Origin: Paenibacillus spiritus
GTDB taxonomy: Bacteria; Bacillota; Bacilli; Paenibacillales; Paenibacillaceae
Length of the DNA: 64,000 nt
Reading direction: 5' to 3'
Assembly (NCBI RefSeq): GCF_008710135.1
Contig: NZ_VYKK01000015.1
Location: 248,001 to 312,000 of the forward strand
Part shown: positions 32,826-42,753 of the stretch, in pieces
Layout: the number at the start of each line of letters is the position of its first letter
How positions within the stretch are numbered: position 1 is the first letter of the stretch
The notes under the pieces: model-generated
The model's input: the letters and a program-made list of their open reading frames with translations, nothing else
What the model was told of the DNA's origin: nothing
The model's database searches: none
Made by a program: the position numbers and the translations under genes

Positions 32826-35800
32826 ATGTTTTTGAAACGGATCGAGCTTGCGGGCTTCAAATCGTTCGCGGACAAGACGGAGATGGAGTTCGTACGCGGC
32901 ATTACAGCGGTCGTCGGACCGAACGGCAGCGGCAAGAGCAATATTTCCGACGGCATCCGCTGGGTGCTGGGGGAACAGAGCGCCAAATCGCTGCGCGGCG
33001 GCAAGATGGAAGACATTATATTTGCGGGAAGCGATGCGCGCAAGGCCGTCAATTACGGCGAAGTATCGCTGACGCTGGACAACGAAGATCATACGCTTCC
33101 GCTCGATTTCAGCGAGGTGACGGTCACCCGCCGGGTGCACCGCAGCGGAGAGAGCGAATATCAGATCAACAAGCAGGCCTGCCGCCTGAAGGACATTACC
33201 GAGCTGTTCATGGATACGGGGATCGGCCGGGAAGCCTATTCGATTATCGGACAGGGCCGGATTGAAGAGATTCTGAGTACGCGTTCGGAAGACCGGCGCG
33301 GTATCTTTGAGGAAGCTTCCGGAATTGTAAAATACAAATCGCGGCGCCGGGACGCCGGACGCAAGCTGGATGAGACGGAGCAGAACCTGCTCCGCATTCA
33401 CGACCTGGTCAGCGAGCTCGAGGATCAGATCGGTCCGCTACGGGAGCAGTCCGAGAAGGCAGCCCGCTTCAAGGAACTGAAGGAACAGCTGAAGCGGCTG
33501 GAGATTTCGGTATACGTGCATCAGATTGAAGGAATTCATGCCTCCTGGCAGGAAGGCAGCGCCAAGCTGGAGGTCCTCGGCCGGGAGCAGCTGGAGCTGT
33601 CGACGGTCGTTTCGGCACACGATGCGAAGCTGGAGAGCGGCCGGGCCGAGCTCCGCAAGCTGGAGGAAGAGATCGAACGCCTGCAGGAACAGCTTCTGCG
33701 GTACAGCGAAGCCTACGAGAAGAGCGAAGGCTACGGTGAACTGCTGAAAGAACGGCGGCGCCATCTGGAGAATAACCGGGAGCAGCTGCTGCAGGCGCTC
33801 GGCTCTGTAGGAGAACGCTCCGAGGACAGACTGCGCGAGCTGACGGCCTTGGAGACGAGCCTGGCACAAGCCAGGGGACGGCTGGAGACGCTTCGTGGCG
33901 AGATTGCGGCGGAGGAAGAACGGCTGGCCGGAATGGCCGGGGGATTAAGCCAGAACCGGGAGGAGACTCTCAAGAGCGGTCTGCTCGACCTGATGAACCG
34001 GATGGCGCAGGCGCGCAATGAAATCCGGTACGCCGACCAGCAGAAGGAGAATCTGGAGCGGCGGATGAACCGCAGTGAGGAAGAGAGCGGCAAGTGGAGC
34101 TCCCGCCTGCGGGAACTGACGCTGGAACGGGACAAGCGGCGCAAGCTGATCGAAGAGCTCGGAACAGAGCTCGGCAAGCTGCGCAGCGCCTACATTGCGG
34201 AGAGCGAGAAGATCTCCGCCCGGCACAAGCTGCAGGAGGAGAGCGGCGCGAGTCTGCGGAAGTGGGAGCAAAAGCGGGAAGCGCTCGTCTCCCGTCTGGA
34301 GACGATGAAGGAAATGCAGGACGACTTCGACGGCTTCATGCTGGGCGTCAAAGAAGTGCTGAAGGCATCGCGTAAAGGCCAGCTTGCGGGCGTGCAGGGC
34401 GCGGTCGCGGAGCTGATTGCCGTGCCCGAGAAGCTGGAGCTGGCTCTGGAGACGGCGCTCGGCGCTTCGCAGCAGCATATCGTCATGGACAACGAGTCGG
34501 TCTCCCGGCAGGCGATCGCTTTTCTGAAGCAGCGCCAATTGGGCCGCGCGACCTTCCTGCCGATGGACGTTATCCGTCCGCGGCAGATCGGCGCGAGCGA
34601 CCGCCAGCTCGTGGAAGGGGCAGAGGGCTTTGTCGGCATCGGCGCCGAGCTGGTCGGCCATGACCCGAAATATGCCGGCATTGTCGGCAGTCTGCTCGGC
34701 AATGTGGTGATCGCCGAAACGCTGGAGCAGGCGAACCGGATCGCCGCCCGCTGCCAGTACCGTTACCGGGTAGTCACGCTGGAGGGCGATGTGGTGAATG
34801 CCGGCGGTTCGATGACCGGCGGCAGCCAGCATAAGAAGAACAGCAGCCTGCTGGGCCGCAAGCGCCAGCTGGAACAGCTGGAGGCCGAGATTAAGGACGC
34901 CGAGGCGCATGTGTCGAAGCTGCGGGAAGCGCTGGCCCGGCTGCGCGCCGAACAGGACAAGGCCAACGCTCTTATGGAGAAGCTGCGCCAGGACGGCGAC
35001 GAGAAGCGTCTGGACGAGCAGCGGGCCGCCGGGGATTTGAAGCAGCTTGAACAGGAGCTGCGGCTCGTAACGGAACAGGCGGACAGCGCCGGAGCGGAGA
35101 AGAGCGGCTTCGAGGACGAGCTGAAGCAGCTTGCCGCCGCGCGAGAGGCGGCGGCGTCCGAGCTGCAGCGGCTGGAGGCGGAAGAGAAGCAGGCCCATGA
35201 AGAGATCCGGCTCGCCGAATCCGCCCGCAAGGCGAGCGAGAATGAGAAGGAAGAGCTTCAGGGCAAGCTGACGGGCATGAAGGTGGCGGAAGGCAAGCTG
35301 GATCAGGAGATCTTCTCGCTGGAGGAGCAGCTGCGCAGACTCCGTCAGGATGCCGGCTCCCAAGACCGGGAGCTGCGCCAGAACCGGAATCTGCTGGCGA
35401 CGATGGAGCAGGATCTGGAGACCAACGCCGCCGAAGCGGTGAAGCAGGTCGAAGACCTCAATACGTTCCGCCTGCGCAAGGAAGAAGCCGCTTCGAAGCT
35501 GGACCTCTCCCGCGCGGCCCGGGCTTCGCTGACCCGGCGGCTGGAGACGGAGGAGAACGAGACGCGCGAGCAGCGCCAGACGCTGCGCTCCGTCGAGGAG
35601 CGGCTGCGGGCAACCGAGGTGGCCGTCGGCCGTCTGGATGTCGAGCTGGATAATATTCTTCGCAAGCTGAGCGATGAATACGAGCTGAGCTACGAACTGG
35701 CGAAGCAGCGCTATCCGGTGCCGGAGGATGTGCCGCAGGCACAGGCGGAGGTGCAGCGGCTGCGCCGGTCCATCTCCGCGCTCGGAGAAGTGAACCTCGG

Positions 35801-36395
35801 CGCGATCGAGGAGTATCAGCGCGTGCATGAGCGCTTCACCTTCCTGAGCGAACAGAAGGACGATCTGGTGGAAGCGAAGACCACGCTGTACCAGGTCATT
35901 CGCGAGATGGAGGAGGAGATGTCGAAACGCTTCAAGACGACCTTCGATGCCATCCGCCGTGAATTCGGAACAGTGTTCAGCAAGCTGTTCGGCGGCGGCC
36001 GGGCCGACCTCTTGCTGCTCGATCCCGACGATATGCTCGGAACCGGGATCGACATTGTCGCCCAGCCGCCCGGCAAGAAGCTGCAGAACCTGCAGCTCCT
36101 CTCCGGCGGAGAGCGGGCGCTGACCGCAATGGCTCTCTTGTTCGCCATTCTTCAGGTCAAGCCGGTTCCCTTCTGTGTGCTGGATGAAGTGGAGGCGGCG
36201 CTCGATGAGGCGAATGTCGTCCGCTTCGCGCAGTATCTGCGCGAATTCTCGGAGCAGACGCAGTTCATTGTCGTCACCCACCGCAAAGGAACCATGGAAG
36301 AGGCCGATGTGCTCTACGGCGTGACGATGGAAGAGGGCGGCGTGTCCAAGCTGGTCTCCGTGAGACTGGAGGACGAAGAAGCCGTTATCGCCTGA
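32826..36395 (+). CDS. smc: Chromosome condensation protein SMC
   Basis: A 1189-residue SMC ATPase of the bacterial condensin (with ScpA and ScpB), which compacts and aligns newly replicated arms. Seen: Walker A VGPNGSGKSNI near residue 35; a long coiled coil (about 165-500); the hinge (about 510-660, with AFLKQRQLGRATFLPMD and VNAGGSMTGGSQHKK); a second coiled coil (about 675-1010); signature LSGGERALTAMALLFAIL; and Walker B PFCVLDEVEAALDEANV. Size is normal. Confidence 0.98.
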   Translation: MFLKRIELAGFKSFADKTEMEFVRGITAVVGPNGSGKSNISDGIRWVLGEQSAKSLRGGKMEDIIFAGSDARKAVNYGEVSLTLDNEDHTLPLDFSEVTVTRRVHRSGESEYQINKQACRLKDITELFMDTGIGREAYSIIGQGRIEEILSTRSEDRRGIFEEASGIVKYKSRRRDAGRKLDETEQNLLRIHDLVSELEDQIGPLREQSEKAARFKELKEQLKRLEISVYVHQIEGIHASWQEGSAKLEVLGREQLELSTVVSAHDAKLESGRAELRKLEEEIERLQEQLLRYSEAYEKSEGYGELLKERRRHLENNREQLLQALGSVGERSEDRLRELTALETSLAQARGRLETLRGEIAAEEERLAGMAGGLSQNREETLKSGLLDLMNRMAQARNEIRYADQQKENLERRMNRSEEESGKWSSRLRELTLERDKRRKLIEELGTELGKLRSAYIAESEKISARHKLQEESGASLRKWEQKREALVSRLETMKEMQDDFDGFMLGVKEVLKASRKGQLAGVQGAVAELIAVPEKLELALETALGASQQHIVMDNESVSRQAIAFLKQRQLGRATFLPMDVIRPRQIGASDRQLVEGAEGFVGIGAELVGHDPKYAGIVGSLLGNVVIAETLEQANRIAARCQYRYRVVTLEGDVVNAGGSMTGGSQHKKNSSLLGRKRQLEQLEAEIKDAEAHVSKLREALARLRAEQDKANALMEKLRQDGDEKRLDEQRAAGDLKQLEQELRLVTEQADSAGAEKSGFEDELKQLAAAREAAASELQRLEAEEKQAHEEIRLAESARKASENEKEELQGKLTGMKVAEGKLDQEIFSLEEQLRRLRQDAGSQDRELRQNRNLLATMEQDLETNAAEAVKQVEDLNTFRLRKEEAASKLDLSRAARASLTRRLETEENETREQRQTLRSVEERLRATEVAVGRLDVELDNILRKLSDEYELSYELAKQRYPVPEDVPQAQAEVQRLRRSISALGEVNLGAIEEYQRVHERFTFLSEQKDDLVEAKTTLYQVIREMEEEMSKRFKTTFDAIRREFGTVFSKLFGGGRADLLLLDPDDMLGTGIDIVAQPPGKKLQNLQLLSGGERALTAMALLFAILQVKPVPFCVLDEVEAALDEANVVRFAQYLREFSEQTQFIVVTHRKGTMEEADVLYGVTMEEGGVSKLVSVRLEDEEAVIA

Positions 36396-36461
36396 TCGGT
36401 TAGACCTGAACGGTTGTCAGACTGAACGGTTGTCAGACCGATCCGTAGAGGAGGAAGCTGA

Positions 36462-37046
36462 ATGCCATCTATCCGGATACGCAGACCGGAGCCTCAAGAC
36501 CTGCCGGCGCTCCAGGAATTCTTCCGGCTGGTCATTGAGGATACGTTTGCACGCGAAGGCTTATCTCATATGGCGGCGGATATGGAAGCCGAAGTGGAAG
36601 AGAAGATAGGCCTGCTTGAAGACGATCTCGCGAGCGGCGGGAAGGAGCGCTTGTTCCTGCTTGCGCTGGACGGCGACAAGCTGGTCGGCACGATGCAGTT
36701 CGGACCCGGCAAGGGGCTTATTGCCGAAGTGCTCGGAGAGGAAGCAGCCGGCCTCACCGAGGTGGGGGGCGCATTGATTCATCCCGATTACCAAGGCAAG
36801 GGAATCGGTTCCCTGCTCTGGAATGCGGTGCTTCTGGCTATGCTGGGAAGAGGCATCGAGCAGTTCTGCTTCGACAGCGGGTACCCGCGGGCCCAGCAGC
36901 TGTGGACCCGCAAATTCGGCGAACCGGACCGGGTGCTGAATGACCGCTGGGGCCCGGGACACCACCATTTGATCTGGATTCGCAAGGTTCGTGAAATTCC
37001 GCTTCGTTTCAGCCTGGATCCAGACAAAGATCCAGACAGAGGATGA
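36462..37046 (+). CDS. GNAT-family N-acetyltransferase
   Basis: A 194-residue protein of the acetyl-CoA-dependent GNAT fold. Seen: SIRIRRPEPQDLPALQEFF, VGGALIHPDYQGKGIGSLLWNAVLLAM (motif A, pyrophosphate-binding Q/RxxGxG/A as QGKGIG), and FCFDSGYPRAQQLWTRKFG. GAGGAGG precedes the ATG. It is inserted between smc and ftsY, which are adjacent in B. subtilis. Substrate unknown. Confidence 0.87.
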   Translation: MPSIRIRRPEPQDLPALQEFFRLVIEDTFAREGLSHMAADMEAEVEEKIGLLEDDLASGGKERLFLLALDGDKLVGTMQFGPGKGLIAEVLGEEAAGLTEVGGALIHPDYQGKGIGSLLWNAVLLAMLGRGIEQFCFDSGYPRAQQLWTRKFGEPDRVLNDRWGPGHHHLIWIRKVREIPLRFSLDPDKDPDRG

Positions 37047-37089
37047 AAGCCGGTAGCGGAGCCGTTATACCATTTACAGGGAGGTTACC

Positions 37090-38082
37090 ATGAGCTTTTT
37101 TCGCAAATTGAAAGAGAGCATTGCCGGGAAGACCGAGAGTGTAACGAAGCAGTTCCGGGACGGGCTGGAGAAGACCCGCAAAGGTCTGGTCGAGAAAGTA
37201 TCCGATCTTATTATCCGGCGTAAGAAGATTGATGAAGAATTCTACGAAGAACTGGAAGAAATTCTGATCGGCGCCGATGTCGGAGTGAACACGGTGCTGA
37301 AGCTGGTCGAAGATCTGCGCGCCGAAGTGAAGAAGCAGCGGATCGAGGATGCGGCCGAGCTGCAGCCGATTCTGTCCAGCATGCTGATGGATCTGCTGCG
37401 TGGGGACGACAATGTAGCGCTTCGGGAGAATCCGGACGGCATTACGGTTATCCTGTTCGTAGGCGTCAACGGCGTCGGCAAGACGACTACGATTGGCAAG
37501 CTGGCCCACCGTTACAAGTCGCAGGGCAAGAAGGTTCTGCTGGCTGCAGGAGATACGTTCCGCGCCGGCGCCATCGAGCAGCTTGAAGTGTGGGGACAGC
37601 GCGCCGGCGTCGATGTAATCAAGCAATCGTCCGGCTCCGACCCGGCGGCGGTGATGTACGATGCCGTCCAGGCGGCGAAGCAGCGGAACGTCGATATTCT
37701 GATCTGCGATACGGCAGGACGTCTCCAGAACAAGAACAATCTGATGGAAGAGCTGAACAAGATCTACCGCGTGATTCAGCGCGAGATTCCGGGAGCGCCG
37801 CATGAAGTGCTGATGGTGCTGGATGCCACAACCGGACAGAACGCGCTGAGCCAGGCGAAGCTGTTCGGCGAGAAGAGCGGCGTAACCGGGCTGGTCCTGA
37901 CGAAGCTGGACGGCACAGCCAAGGGCGGGATTGTCATCGCCATTCGCCAGGAATTGAACCTGCCGGTCAAGCTGGTCGGCCTCGGCGAGAAGATCGATGA
38001 TCTGCAGCCGTTTGATTCGCAGCAGTTCGTGCATGCGCTGTTCTCGGGTCTGATTCCGGAAGAAGAGAAGACCGAAGACTGA
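37090..38082 (+). CDS. ftsY: Signal recognition particle receptor FtsY
   Basis: A 330-residue SRP GTPase receptor that docks ribosome-SRP complexes at the membrane. Seen: a short basic N-terminus and helical N domain, then G1 [15 protein letters not shown], the [11 protein letters not shown] insertion-box region, G3 [10 protein letters not shown]4 [10 protein letters not shown], and a closing [13 protein letters not shown]. No long acidic A domain, as is usual in Bacillales. A strong terminator follows. Confidence 0.97.
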   Translation: MSFFRKLKESIAGKTESVTKQFRDGLEKTRKGLVEKVSDLIIRRKKIDEEFYEELEEILIGADVGVNTVLKLVEDLRAEVKKQRIEDAAELQPILSSMLMDLLRGDDNVALRENPDGITVILFVGVNGVGKTTTIGKLAHRYKSQGKKVLLAAGDTFRAGAIEQLEVWGQRAGVDVIKQSSGSDPAAVMYDAVQAAKQRNVDILICDTAGRLQNKNNLMEELNKIYRVIQREIPGAPHEVLMVLDATTGQNALSQAKLFGEKSGVTGLVLTKLDGTAKGGIVIAIRQELNLPVKLVGLGEKIDDLQPFDSQQFVHALFSGLIPEEEKTED

Positions 38083-38138
38083 GCGGGCAGAAGACCGAAG
38101 ACTGCAGGGGGCCGCAAGGCAGCCGGCAGATGGAGAAG

Positions 38139-38169
38139 GCGGCGGGAACGAAAGTTCCCGCCGCTTTTT
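38139..38169 (+). terminator. Terminator of ftsY
   Basis: GCGGCGGGAAC, GAAA loop, GTTCCCGCCGC and five T residues: a near-ideal intrinsic terminator. Confidence 0.95.
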
Positions 38170-38197
38170 CACTTTTTCATCAATATTAACGTCATCC

Positions 38198-38220
38198 TTC
38201 AACATATGAAAAATTCACAA
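38198..38220. repeat. Copy 1 of a 23-bp intergenic repeat
   Basis: The 23 bases starting TTCAACATATGAA and ending ATTCACAA occur unchanged at 47919-47941. The element contains overlapping inverted repeats (TTCA-n5-TGAA and TGAA-n3-TTCA). This copy lies between the ftsY terminator and the promoter of the ATP-grasp operon, in an otherwise gene-free gap of 360 bp. Confidence 0.85.
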
Positions 38221-38340
38221 AAACACATCAAACCCGGAATATCCCACCCGCCCCGCGCATACCATTCAGTATTCCCCTTCCGTCTGTCCACGCCGCCTTC
38301 AATGCGGAGTTTATAAATGTGAAAATGATTGTTAAGTATA

Positions 38341-38370
38341 TTGACATGACCAATAAGGTTTACGTATGAT
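38341..38370 (+). promoter_or_regulatory. SigA promoter of the ATP-grasp/alpha-E/transglutaminase operon
   Basis: TTGACA (38341-38346), 18-bp spacer, TATGAT (38365-38370), 74 bp before the first start codon. Confidence 0.85.
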
Positions 38371-38443
38371 GGAAATAAGTTTAGTTCCAAATCTTCAGCT
38401 AATGTGTTATTGTACCTAACACTTGTCGAAGGGAGTCGGGCTT

Positions 38444-39907
38444 ATGTCCAAACTGGACCCTCTACCTGGTCTGTCTCCATACCCGCTGCAAGATTATTAT
38501 GACGAAATGTTCGCGGATGCCCGCCGTGTTCGTCCGCACTATGGCCCGGTTAACCGGATGTTCGCCGGGATGAGCCCGGAGGAACTTCAGGCCAAGCAGC
38601 GTCAGATCCAGCGCAGGATGATGGAGGAAGGCATCACATTCACGCTGTACAATCCGGCCCAGGATCAGCCGATGGAGCGAACGATCCCTTTTGACATGAT
38701 ACCCCGCGTTATCTCCCGGCAGGAGTGGGATACGCTCGAAGCCGGCATTGTCCAGCGGATTACCGCACTCAACCTCTTCATTCATGATGTGTACCATGAG
38801 CAGTACATCGTCAAGGACGGCGTCATTCCCAGACGCTTCATTCTCTCCAATGTGTATTTCCGGCCGGAAATGGCCGGACTCCGCGTACCCGGCGGCTCCT
38901 ACATCACGACTTCGGGAATCGATCTGATCCGCCACCGCGACGGCCGCTATTATGTGCTTGAGGATAATCTGCGGACCCCGTCCGGCTTCTCTTATCTGTT
39001 CAAGGGCCGCTCGCTGATGAACCAGCTGTTCCCCGAATTATCGCTGTCCAGTTCTATCCGGGATGTGGATCACAGTCTTAACCGCTTCCTGTCCGTGCTC
39101 CGCAGTCTGTCGCCATCCCGCTCCGGCGATCCTGTCATTGCGCTGCTGACACCGGGCGAATACAATTCCGCTTATTATGAACATGCGTTCCTGGCCCAGC
39201 AAATGGGAATCCATCTGGTAGAAGGACGCGATCTGGTGGTCCAAGACCATAAGGTCTATCTGAAATTCATGAACGGCCTCCGCAAAGTGGACGTGCTCTA
39301 TCGGCGCATCGACGACGATTATATCGATCCGCTGGCCTTCCAGCCGAATTCGCTGCTCGGCGTGGCAGGGCTGATGAACGCCTACCGGGCGGGCCATGTT
39401 GCGATTGCCAACGCTCCCGGAACCGGGGTGGCCGATGACAAGGCAATGTATACGTATGTGCCGGAGATGATCCGCTATTATCTGCGCGAAGAGCCGATTC
39501 TTCCCAATGTGCCGACCTATGTGCTCTCTCGTCCGGAGGAGCGCCGCTTGGCGCTGGAGCATATGGAGGAGATGGTCATCAAGGAGACCTCCCTCTCCGG
39601 GGGCTACGGCATGCTGATCGGCAGTGAAGCGACCCGGGAGCAGAAGGAAGAGTTCCGGCTGAAAATTCTGGCTGAGCCCGACCGCTATATCGCCCAGCCG
39701 ATCATGTCGCTCTCCCGCGCTCCCGTCCTGACGGACGGAGTAATGCAGCCCCGGCATATTGATCTTCGGGCCTTCGTCCTGATGGGCGCGGACCGCAAGC
39801 CCCACGTCATTCCGGGCGGATTGACCCGGGTCGCCATGCGGGAAGGGTCGCTTGTGGTCAATTCTTCTCAGGGAGGCGGCGTCAAGGATACCTGGGTTAT
39901 GGCCTGA
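38444..39907 (+). CDS. Circularly permuted ATP-grasp protein (type 2)
   Basis: A 487-residue protein of the circularly permuted ATP-grasp family (old names DUF404/DUF407). Seen: LPGLSPYPLQDYYDEMFADARRVRPHYGPV at the start, VYFRPEMAGLRVPGGSYITTSGIDLIRH, LEDNLRTPSGFSYL, VKETSLSGGYGMLIG-like glycine loop (as IKETSLSGGYGMLIG), YIAQPIMSLSRAP and HIDLRAFVLMG. The ATG at 38444 has AAGGGA upstream; an upstream GTG-type start is less likely. Family analyses predict amide-bond-forming (peptide ligase) activity, with unknown substrates. It is first in a three-gene operon with alpha-E and transglutaminase-like genes. Confidence 0.9.
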   Translation: MSKLDPLPGLSPYPLQDYYDEMFADARRVRPHYGPVNRMFAGMSPEELQAKQRQIQRRMMEEGITFTLYNPAQDQPMERTIPFDMIPRVISRQEWDTLEAGIVQRITALNLFIHDVYHEQYIVKDGVIPRRFILSNVYFRPEMAGLRVPGGSYITTSGIDLIRHRDGRYYVLEDNLRTPSGFSYLFKGRSLMNQLFPELSLSSSIRDVDHSLNRFLSVLRSLSPSRSGDPVIALLTPGEYNSAYYEHAFLAQQMGIHLVEGRDLVVQDHKVYLKFMNGLRKVDVLYRRIDDDYIDPLAFQPNSLLGVAGLMNAYRAGHVAIANAPGTGVADDKAMYTYVPEMIRYYLREEPILPNVPTYVLSRPEERRLALEHMEEMVIKETSLSGGYGMLIGSEATREQKEEFRLKILAEPDRYIAQPIMSLSRAPVLTDGVMQPRHIDLRAFVLMGADRKPHVIPGGLTRVAMREGSLVVNSSQGGGVKDTWVMA

Positions 39908-39940
39908 AGCAGCACATTCTGAGGACGAGGGAGTGGCGAG

Positions 39941-40894
39941 ATGCTGAATCGGAACGCAGAGGCTTTATTCTGGATCGGACGATACATGGAGCGGGCGGAG
40001 AATCACGCCCGTCTGATCGATGTGCATTATCATATTCAGCAGGAGGAAGATTTCACGGAGGAAGGCAGCCGGTGGTCGAGACTCATTGACGCGCTCGGCG
40101 CCCGCAATGATTATTTGAAGCAATTCGACAGTTTCTCGGAAGGGGATGTGCTGGCGTTCATTACGCTGGACCTCGGAAATGCCAACTCGATCTTCTCCTG
40201 CGTGCACCAGGCCCGCAACAATTTGCGGACGCTGCGGCAGCAGCTACCGAGCGAGCTGTGGGACATTGCCAACAGCTTCAATCTGTGGCTGGAGGAACGC
40301 TCGGTTGCCGATATCATGAACGGTCCGCATGCCTTCTATCAGGAGGTCAAGGAACGGGCGGCTACGTTTATGGGCGCGGAAATGTCAGTCATGCTGCGCG
40401 GCAACGAATGGCGCATGATCGAGAGCGGACGCTTTCTGGAACGGGCGGAGAATACGGTCCGGATTCTGACGGACGTGACCGGCTACTGCGGCGGGAAGGA
40501 CCCGAATGCCATCTATCCGCGCCTGCAGGCGGTGCTGAAATCGGTCAGCGGCTATCAAGCCTTCCGAAAGTATTATGCCGACGCCGTATCCTCCGAATGC
40601 ATCCTGGAGTTCCTGATTATGAACGGAGCCTTCCCCCGGTCGGTCCGCTATGCGTTCCGCATGCTGGAGGAGCATCTGAACGGTCTGGAACTGGAGACGG
40701 AGGGACGGTCTGCCGGCAGTGAACGGGTGATCCGGCAGACCGGCAAGCTGCGGGCGCAGCTTGATTATATGGAGAAGGAGGATCTGGAGCCGGAGCGGGT
40801 CGACGGCGTGCTGGCCGCGATGATGAACGCCATCGCCCGGCTGGGCCGGACGGTGGAAGGCGCTTTTTTTCGCCATGAGGGGGTCCGGGCATGA
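39941..40894 (+). CDS. Alpha-E domain protein (DUF403)
   Basis: A 317-residue all-helical protein. Seen: the family opening MLNRNAEALFWIGRYMERAENHARLIDVHYH, further RFLERAENTVRILTDVTGY repeating the ERAEN motif, and SECILEFLIMNGAFPRSVRYAFRMLE. The two ERAEN helices suggest an internal duplication. It has no known reaction; it is consistently encoded with circularly permuted ATP-grasp and transglutaminase proteins and may be an interaction or catalytic helper. It overlaps the next gene by 4 bp. Confidence 0.9.
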   Translation: MLNRNAEALFWIGRYMERAENHARLIDVHYHIQQEEDFTEEGSRWSRLIDALGARNDYLKQFDSFSEGDVLAFITLDLGNANSIFSCVHQARNNLRTLRQQLPSELWDIANSFNLWLEERSVADIMNGPHAFYQEVKERAATFMGAEMSVMLRGNEWRMIESGRFLERAENTVRILTDVTGYCGGKDPNAIYPRLQAVLKSVSGYQAFRKYYADAVSSECILEFLIMNGAFPRSVRYAFRMLEEHLNGLELETEGRSAGSERVIRQTGKLRAQLDYMEKEDLEPERVDGVLAAMMNAIARLGRTVEGAFFRHEGVRA

Positions 40895-41754
40895 AGATTC
40901 AGATCCATCATACGACCCGGTATACGTACCCCGAGCCGGTTACGGACAGTGTCAATGAGATCCGGCTGACCCCCCGGACGAATTACCGCCAGTCCTGTTA
41001 TCATCATGAGGTCGAGGTCTACCCGCCCGCCCACCTGCTGACCTACGAGGATTTCTTCGGCAACCGCGTCCACGCGTACTCGGTCAACAAGCCGCACACG
41101 GAAATGGTCATCCGCACGCGGGCGACCGTGGTAACGGTGGACAAGGAGCAGGGGGCCGATCTGCCGCGGCTGGAGCTGGAGGAGCAGCTTCGGGTGATGC
41201 ACGGAGAGGAATTCCAGAACCGTTATATCGAATTTGTGCTTCCGACCCGGTATACGGAGGTGACGCCGGAACTGGTGGAGTTCGCGTCCCAGCATCCGTT
41301 CAGTGAAGCTTATGACCTCTATGAGTGGGCGCGGAAGCTGTCCTCCACGATCTATGAACAGTTCACCTATGATCCCGAAGCGACCAGCGTCAATACGACG
41401 GTCAAAAAAGCGCTGAAGCTCAAACGGGGGGTCTGTCAGGATTACGCCCACCTGATGATCGCAGTCTGCCGGAGCGTAGGCATGCCGGCCCGGTATGTGA
41501 GCGGGTATCATTTTGTGGGGGACCTGCAGAGAGGGAACGCCGATTTCGAGCAGGCTTCGCATGCCTGGGTGGAGACGCATATTCCCGGGACAGGCTGGCT
41601 GGGCTTCGATCCGACGAACAACACCGAGGTGAACTGGCGCTATGTGAAGCTCGGCCACGGCCGGGACTACAAAGATATCGTTCCGGTCAAAGGCGTATAC
41701 CGGGGCGGGGAGGGACGGCTGGAGGTCAAAGTGGATGTATGCCGCCTGGATTAG
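40891..41754 (+). CDS. Transglutaminase-like cysteine protease/amidase
   Basis: A 287-residue protein: an N-terminal beta domain (about 1-110, MKIQIHHTTRYTYPEPVTDSVNEIRLTPR) and a transglutaminase core. Seen: the catalytic triad Cys in LKRGVCQDYAHLMIAVCRSVGMPARYVSGY, His in ASHAWVE and Asp in GWLGFDPTNN. Bacterial members are usually predicted peptidases rather than cross-linkers. The 4-bp overlap with the alpha-E gene shows coupling. No signal peptide, so the system should act in the cytoplasm. Confidence 0.92.
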   Translation: MKIQIHHTTRYTYPEPVTDSVNEIRLTPRTNYRQSCYHHEVEVYPPAHLLTYEDFFGNRVHAYSVNKPHTEMVIRTRATVVTVDKEQGADLPRLELEEQLRVMHGEEFQNRYIEFVLPTRYTEVTPELVEFASQHPFSEAYDLYEWARKLSSTIYEQFTYDPEATSVNTTVKKALKLKRGVCQDYAHLMIAVCRSVGMPARYVSGYHFVGDLQRGNADFEQASHAWVETHIPGTGWLGFDPTNNTEVNWRYVKLGHGRDYKDIVPVKGVYRGGEGRLEVKVDVCRLD

Positions 41755-41866
41755 GCCGGGATGAATCTTGTTCCGCGGGGTGATTATAAAGGGTACGGAA
41801 GTGGGTAATCTTGAGACAGGAAATGAGTTGTTACCATCCCACAGCCGTATGAAAGGAGAGGTATTC

Positions 41867-42676
41867 ATGAGCCCCAATGTCCAATCTAAGCTTCGGTTTG
41901 CCGGTAAAACAGCTATCATCACAGGTGCGGGCTCGGGAATCGGCCGAGCAGCGGCCATCCAGTTGGCCAGGGAGGGCGCCAATGTCGCTCTGTTCGATCT
42001 TGTGAATGATCGCACGTCCATAGTAGAACGCAAGCTGAACAAGATGCGAGAGGGATGCGCGCTTGCCGTCGATGTGGATACATCCGATCCCGCCCGGATG
42101 GAAGAGGCCGTTAGACGGACGGTCGAGCATTTCGGCGGAATCGATATCGTCTTCGCGAATGCCGGAATTAACGGCTCCATCGGTCCGATTGAGGACCTTA
42201 GCGTCGAAGACTGGCAGCGCACACTGTCCATCAACCTTACCGGAACGTTTCTCTCGCTGAAATATACCATTCCTCACCTCAAAGCCAGAGGCAAAGGCAG
42301 CATCATTATTACAAGCTCGATCAACGGCAACCGCCGGTTCACAAGCTTCGGCTGGTCGCCGTACAGCACAACCAAAGCGGGTCAGGTCGCTTTTGCCAAA
42401 ATGGCGGCACTGGAATTGGCCAAGTTCAAGGTCCGGGTCAACGTCATCTCGCCGGGCGCCATTTCGACCAACATCGACGAGACGACGGAGCCGATCGAAG
42501 AGCTGGACGCTATCACCATCCCGATCGAATTCCCGGAAGGACAGCAGCCGCTGGCCGATGGTCCGGGCAAGCCGGAGGATGTCGCGAGATTGGTCGCTTT
42601 TCTGGCTTCGGACGATTCCAGCCACATTACCGGCGCACAGATTGTCATTGACGGAGCCGAGTCGCTGCTGACTTGA
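41867..42676 (+). CDS. SDR-family oxidoreductase
   Basis: A 269-residue classical short-chain dehydrogenase. Seen: AIITGAGSGIGRAAAIQLA (cofactor loop; LFDLVNDR after strand 2 has Asp, suggesting NAD preference), VFANAGINGSIG, catalytic Ser in IITSSINGN and YSTTKAG, and the closing ITGAQIVIDGAESLL. AAAGGAGAGG precedes the ATG at 41867. It stands 110 bp after the transglutaminase gene and is probably a separate transcript. Substrate unknown. Confidence 0.92.
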   Translation: MSPNVQSKLRFAGKTAIITGAGSGIGRAAAIQLAREGANVALFDLVNDRTSIVERKLNKMREGCALAVDVDTSDPARMEEAVRRTVEHFGGIDIVFANAGINGSIGPIEDLSVEDWQRTLSINLTGTFLSLKYTIPHLKARGKGSIIITSSINGNRRFTSFGWSPYSTTKAGQVAFAKMAALELAKFKVRVNVISPGAISTNIDETTEPIEELDAITIPIEFPEGQQPLADGPGKPEDVARLVAFLASDDSSHITGAQIVIDGAESLLT

Positions 42677-42699
42677 GTTCAGTCCGTCGTCTACCCCTA

Positions 42700-42734
42700 C
42701 AATCGCCCTTTCGCTTTCTGCGGAAGGGCGATTG
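42700..42734 (+). terminator. Hairpin after the SDR gene
   Basis: CAATCGCCCTT (42700-42710) pairs with AAGGGCGATTG (42724-42734). The tail (CTGTTCC) is a poor T tract. Confidence 0.6.
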
Positions 42735-42753
42735 CTGTTCCCCGGGCCGGGTA

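Noticed and set aside
30851..33052. Very long open frame on the minus strand opposite fabF, rnc and smc
   Set aside because: It is antisense to three certain genes. Long antisense frames arise from GC-rich codon usage here; there is no family pattern and no ribosome site.
33945..36281. Long minus-strand open frame opposite smc, rich in Leu and Gln
   Set aside because: It is the mirror of the SMC coiled-coil codons, not an independent protein.
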